64,000 bases of DNA, taken from the NCBI GenBank assembly GCA_930367205.1, contig OV884009.1, forward strand, positions 90,603,189 through 90,667,188, written 5' to 3'. The translations under genes were made by a program, and so were the position numbers. Origin of the DNA: Acanthosoma haemorrhoidale (Eukaryota; Arthropoda; Insecta; Hemiptera; Acanthosomatidae). How positions within the stretch are numbered: position 1 is the first letter of the stretch; each line of letters starts with the position of its first letter. The notes under the pieces are model-generated. The model worked only from the letters and a program-made list of their open reading frames with translations, searched no databases and was not told the origin of the DNA. This document shows positions 58,910 through 64,000 of the stretch, piece after piece.

Positions 58910-61900
58910 CTGAAAAAAAATATATGAAGAAATCAATGATCATGAATTCAGTATTACTTCATACGTATACTTATAAAAATGTGTGTATTTTATAAATGTT
59001 ACTAAGATATACTTTTTAAATAGGTATGGAGTAGTATATTTTATAAATATAATTACAATTTTCATAATGCGTAATACTCATTGCAGCATGAGAACTGAAT
59101 CATGTTATAAATAAAATTGTTTTTACAATATATATATAATAATATAATTATTATTATAAGAATAATAAGCAACCACTCCTATAACCCTAATGCTCTCAGG
59201 CAAAACTGGAACATGAAAAAACAGTAACACATAGGTTTCGCCCACTATACTCACTGACTATTTCGCTTTAGTAGAGAAGACTGAGCTATATACATTGTGA
59301 CCGCTTAACAAAGCAAGACCTTACTGTTCACTGCTGACTCTCATGAATGATAATATTATCTTACTATACAAAATGACAGCATATTACATTAAAAAAAAAA
59401 AAAAAGGTGTCGGCATGCACCGTCTGAAAAAGTTGTATCTAATAAATTAAGTAGAAAAGTATCAATGCACGTGGGAGTCTAATGCTAGAAGAGCTATTCA
59501 GCTAGTACCTTGATATTTATCCCACACTCTTTAATTTATTTTTACTCTAAATACTGGTTCGTTAGTACTTTATGACAATAGATCGTAAGCCACAACTTCA
59601 AACTTTGACTTTCTTTTCACTAATACCTAAATTTTTTTATTTTTACATATTGTATCAGCACAAATAAAAAATTGACCCATTAACTTTAATTAATATTGGA
59701 CTTCATTATTGCTGATCATCTTGGAAAAATACTGTCGGGTCTGCGCTCTACAAATTTTACCTATTTACATCAACCCTCTAAATTTCCAAGAAAATTACCA
59801 ACTGGTAATAATGAACATTTATCATTTTTTCTTCATTTATGAACCCCTTTCTTTTTGAGAACAGACTTTGGTCGATCTCTATATATAACTATTCTCCAAT
59901 CGCTGCTGAGGTGTTTTTGGAAAGGTCCCACAAACCAAACTCCCTCAAAAGAAATTTCTTTAGTCAAGGAACTTTGGGATATAAGTGAGGACAGTAACTG
60001 CTGTCAGTTCAAGGGTCAAACAAAATATAATATGTATGATTGTTAGAAGGCTTAAATTTGGACCTTCAAACCAGCTACCGTTCCTAAAGCTCATTTCCAT
60101 GTTTTAATGTCGTGACAACTCCATCTGGGTCTACCACTTAAATGTTGGCTCATATCATGTGCTTTGGAGCTCCTCATTCCCCTCAGTAGAATACCTAAAT
60201 TTTAAAGCACCTCATTATGCCTACTATCTATCATTTGAAATCATGACATAAATATCCCTAAATTTAAACATAATTACAATTTTCAAACAACAAGGTAGCA
60301 GTGAAACAGTGTGAAGTTACTTAATTAAGTGGTTCTTTACCTACTTTCATGATTGATTTAACATGGCAGCGGAATGTGAATAACACTAAAAGTCTTCAAA
60401 TTTGATACAAATGGTTATATTTGTTCGGCTGCTAACATGTTTATTAGAACTGGTCAAAGGTAGCATTTGTACAGTTTCGGCAGGAACACATCATAGAGTT
60501 CAGCCAGATATAAAAGAAATGAGTACTTAACCTATTACTGATCTGTAGTTTTCTTGATTTGCATATTTTTTAAATGAGCTCAAAAAAAACAAAATAGATG
60601 CATAACTGAACAAAAGAACACAATCGAAATTGGCAATATTAGATATCGTGGGATTTCTAGTGTCAACTCCTAAAACTTGTTTTTTTTCCCCAAAAAAATC
60701 TTAGAAATTCTTATTGTGTGACTGTCTTTTAAGTATCCTTAACCATGAGATCAAAAATAGAAAATAAAAAGATCAATTGAAATGTTTTTAAAACCACTTC
60801 CGCACCATTGACAAACAGATAAAAGAAAATTCTGCCGTTTCTTATTAAAAATAAGAGTGTCTTGCTTTAGGCTTAGCAATAAAGTCATACAACCAAGTGG
60901 AAAATAAACATAGCCGAGAAGCTACAAAACAGAATTACAATACTCATAATTTCCAGGCTATATAAAAACATCATATCCTAGTCATGATTTGCAACACTAG
61001 TATAAAACTGTTAACACAAGAATCAGCTCACACAAACACAAATTTAGCAATCTATAACATTCAGTAAAAGGTAAAAAAAAGAATTTGGATAGGGATCATG
61101 TATACATGTATGAGTTCACTCATTGATAAAAAACATATACACAGATCATGCCATGTATCACCTTCAGAATCAAATGCCACTACATCCATTTTTAGATATT
61201 TTACAGGAGAGATAAAAACACATGTTCTCTGAGTAGGGTTTGATACGAGAATGAACTTTTAAAAGTTGTAGTTTAATGGGATGGAGCTAATTTTCATAAG
61301 AATTACTCAAGGAGGTTATAGAATAGGTCTAATATTAAAAAAAAATAAATATATTGTTTTTTGATTCAAAAAGCCTAATGTGTAAATAAGTGAAAGTAAA
61401 TATTGGAAACAAGTAATAACATTATAAACAAAGGAACATTCCCAATACTCCTAGCACAATACCATGCATTTCATACTAAACCTTATTTAAAGATATATTG
61501 AAAATACAGTATTTTCAAAACAGTACAATTGCCAGGGCTATGGATTCCCAGCTTAGATTATTTACCCAAATAAAAAATAATTAAGGAAGAATTACAAGAA
61601 ATCAATCGCTAAGAACACAAACTAACCATCCATACTATAATATTTAAAAGTTAAAAAGCAAAGTACAGCTTAAACATCCTTGTATGCTGAACTGTTCAAC
61701 ATCTAATGTCAAATTAATGAAATATACCATTTATAAAAACATTTCAGCCAATTCATATGTAAGAACAGTTTAGCATGAGTGTAAGAAGGAAAAATGAATA
61801 CACTATTACAACCTAGTGAGAAGAAATTAACAAATTCCGATTTAGTAGCAATGATCAGCAACCTATATTACAAAATGATAACTTATCTAAATAATATAAC

Positions 61901-62061
61901 ACTTTTATAATGTTAGGAGTCAATTAAATAAAGTAAACTTAGATCAATGTTACATTTAAAAATTAATATAAACAAAATAATTAAGAAAAAAAACAAAGTT
62001 ATAACAGTCTATTATTTCTTTATAACTTTTTGTTATACTTAAATCCAGTTTTATTTCCTAC
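58910..62061 (-). other. Probable lingerer 5' UTR intron
   Basis: Runs from the donor at 62,061 to the acceptor before coding exon 1. AT-rich; no repeat shared with the window, no exon or RNA gene seen. Confidence 0.4.
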
Positions 62062-62200
62062 CTTGTGACACAGAAATTTGAAACCAACGCTGAATGTGGA
62101 TAGAAATTCAATGGAAGAACTTTCGTAACGAGACTTGGACCAATATATTTTAACAACTACCCGGTTATATACTATCACCATGTGGGAGGGACGCCATTCT
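62062..62200 (-). other. lig: Probable 5' UTR exon of lingerer
   Basis: The minus strand ends GTGTCACAAG/GTAGGAA, a good donor, with higher GC than its surroundings. Near its start is CAGAATGGCGTC, a YY1/Pho-type motif (AAnATGGCG) typically found just downstream of transcription starts. That ATG opens only a ten-codon reading frame. The 5' edge is uncertain: either a transcription start near 62,200 or an acceptor (cctctctgtaacatag) just before it. Confidence 0.45.
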
Positions 62201-62391
62201 GTTCTATGTTACAGAGAGGCAAAAACTTTCAGAGGGAAAATGATCCACTTGGGTTGACCCACCAACATTAAATAAAATTAACTAGTGCGTTTTGCTGGAT
62301 CTAATGTACAGTTAAATTCAATAACACTTTTAAAAAAAATCACACTAGAGATTATATAACCTAATATGATCTAAATAAAAACTGTCCGTAC

Positions 62392-62454
62392 CTGAAGTTT
62401 GTTAAATTCCCTGCCCAACTGAATCACGTCATCAAGTGAACTGTTATCGGTAAG
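62392..62454 (-). other. Candidate small exon upstream of lingerer
   Basis: 63 bases between actgtattcag and CTTCAG/GTACGG, 21 codons, phase 0 at both ends: LTDNSSLDDVIQLGREFNKL then Q. Its GC content is distinctly above the neighbouring intron. If spliced straight to exon 1 it would stay in frame with the lingerer ATG. It may be 5' UTR, an N-terminal extension, or an exon of another minus-strand gene starting beyond the window. Confidence 0.4.
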
Positions 62455-63065
62455 CTGAATACAGTTATATAAATTTGAAGATTTTACCGCAATTAAAAGT
62501 TAACAATTCATGATTATTTTCTTAAAATTGTTTTTTTACTGTAATTCAAAAACTGTTGACATTTATTTTTATACAATAAAATGTTGTCCCAAAGAGGATA
62601 TTTTTATGAAGAAGACCAATACAATTATTCAGTATTAATGTTCAGTGTCAAAGAAAAATTATTTAAAAATAACACCGGCGGGATGGTTAGTTGATCATTG
62701 GCTTCGCTATTTTATTTATTATGAAAAACTTTTTTTTATATTTACCAACAAAAATTTCGTTACCTCAATCATGAACTAAATTGTATTTTTGAAACATTTA
62801 TGGACATAAAGGACGAAAAATGTGATATTGTTCCTTTTCCAAAGAGGGCCCGGGTGTCGCCTCGGGACTCCGGACGAGTTTCTTTGATATATATAAAATG
62901 GAAGTAAAACATCATTAGATATTAATTCTTCTCATATTAGCGTTGCCACCTTTAATGTGGGGGAAACAATGAGACATTTAAATTTTAAACTGTTTCTGAG
63001 CTGTAACTTGAGAAAGTATAAAAGTCAAAGAAGCAAACAGCTTAGGGATACAGATAGATGGGAGA
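62455..63065. other. Upstream region with a 35-bp GC-rich patch
   Basis: Mostly AT-rich, but 62,846-62,881 is very GC-rich (cccgggtgtcgcctcgggac and neighbours), followed by 'tatatataaaa'. No gene is visible. The patch could be a promoter element or the edge of a mobile element. Confidence 0.4.
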
Positions 63066-63797
63066 TGTCGGGTTGTTAGGGGGGACGCACGCCGCGGGGT
63101 GGGGTCTCTACGACCCAGCCGCTGTCCAACGGGCGTCATGAAAGAGATGCAATGGGTAAATCTGTGGTCTTTGACCTTTACTGGCGGCCTAGTTGGCGGG
63201 CAGCTTTATTCGTATTGGTCCGACTCCATAAGATCTTAGAAGGTGTGCTCCGACAGTGCACTATGCTCAGGAGACAAACTAAAACACTAAAGACAAACTT
63301 ACAAACTAAAACCTAAAGACTAAAGCGTTCCTGCATCGACAGCGTCCTGCCATCGACTATGCATGGAATGCGTCCTGCATGAAAGCGCATATGTAAATAC
63401 GCTGAATACAACAGGGTGTTAGGTATTCTTAACTGAATACCACGCTTTCAGTTCCTTTAGAGCAGAAGTCGCATCAATAAACATAGTACCACAATCCGAA
63501 TTCATATGGAGTAGCTTTAATCTTCTGGAAATAAAGCGATGCAACGCTGCTATGAATGCTTCTGTTGATAAGATACTAACTACTTCTAAATGCGGTATTA
63601 TAGTAGTCTAAGTTAAGGCCTGGGCACTGTTGGTACGCAGTCTTAATACCAAAACATCGGGATGTAAACATTCCGAGTGTATGTGTATGGGATTAAGAGC
63701 TATGAATAAAGCAGTCTTATACTATCGCTTGCCCTATTCATTTCTATTACCTCTTTCTCGATCTTTTCTTACTGTTCTAGTTCTCACGAACGTTAAC
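63066..63797 (+). repeat. 5' LTR of the edge element
   Basis: About 730 bp. The start may be TG at 63,066 or TGTTA at 63,074; the end is CGTTAAC next to the primer site. AATAAA signals occur at 63,476, about 63,528 and about 63,705, as expected for an LTR that supplies its own 3' processing. No second LTR is available for comparison. Confidence 0.6.
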
Positions 63798-63815
63798 TGG
63801 TGCCGAAACCCGGGA
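63798..63815 (+). promoter_or_regulatory. Primer-binding site, tRNA-Phe type
   Basis: TGGTGCCGAAACCCGGGA is the reverse complement of the 3' end of animal tRNA-Phe, including its CCA, as I recall that tRNA. It starts directly after the presumed LTR end, fixing the orientation as plus. Confidence 0.8.
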
Positions 63816-64000
63816 AGAATTAAGGAACACAGTTCGGGGAAATTTTGTTGTGGCCCGATTTAGATCGATACACATAGAAGACGATACGACGGAAAGTGGC
63901 GTATTAAGACAGCCCATCTTAAATATCGTTGATGGGACGGAACCTAGGAGAGTGGGCCTGCTACCGGAGACTCACGCAAATGCACTCGCCCTGATGAGGG

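Larger units (their letters stand above)
63066..64000 (+). mobile_element. 5' end of a second LTR retrotransposon, cut by the window
   Basis: A GC-richer block starts TGTCGGGTTGTTAGGG and runs to 63,797. It is followed by an 18-nt primer-binding site and about 185 bases of untranslated leader without a clear start codon. The internal genes lie beyond the window. Base composition differs sharply from the neighbourhood, in keeping with a fairly recent arrival. The TGTTAGGG-type start and TAAC end before the primer site suit BEL/Pao or gypsy elements; the class cannot be settled here. Confidence 0.72.

Noticed and set aside
1..64000. CRISPR array, rRNA, bacterial operon or phage features
   Set aside because: No regularly spaced direct repeats, no rRNA signature, and the gene structure is clearly that of a spliced animal genome.

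Overview
The window is an AT-rich arthropod nuclear genome segment, most likely from an insect; a hemipteran is only a weak guess from the repeat content. It carries spliced genes with GT-AG introns, poly(A)-type 3' ends, and a dense load of mariner, piggyBac, LINE, SINE, LTR and foldback repeats. There are no bacterial-style operons, CRISPR arrays or rRNA.

The main gene is on the minus strand: a lingerer/UBAP2L-type gene (UBA domain, RGG region, UBAP2 motif, Tyr/Gln/Pro-rich C-terminus). I could place 20 coding exons from the start at 58,864 to the stop at 19,204. They splice in one continuous frame to 3,036 nt (1,011 residues). One or two probable 5' exons lie near 62.0-62.5 kb. The introns (84 bp to about 5 kb) hold nearly all the other features of the right two thirds: LINE remnants, a piggyBac relic with TTAA ends, a deleted mariner, tRNA-derived SINEs, hairpin/foldback elements, local tandem duplications, and relics of a multi-copy invertebrate protein family with an acidic motif ending DILVLL.

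The left 19 kb is 3'-flanking and intergenic. It holds a small Cys-rich secreted-protein exon with a TATA box directly behind a Jockey-like LINE fragment (12.6-13.4 kb). At 0-7.1 kb a second copy of the lingerer intron 1/exon 2 region is present, with a broken exon 2. A young LTR element (2,293-6,628) is nested in it.

That LTR element is the most unusual object. Its two 242-bp LTRs differ at about two positions. Its internal region encodes Gag, a CCHC-like zinc knuckle and an aspartic protease, then breaks off where reverse transcriptase should begin. About 2 kb of long coiled-coil coding sequence of cellular type follows, up to the polypurine tract. It looks like a non-autonomous retroelement that replaced its pol gene with a captured host coding sequence.

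The right edge (63.07 kb on) is the 5' LTR and primer-binding site (tRNA-Phe type) of a second, GC-richer LTR retrotransposon cut off by the window end.
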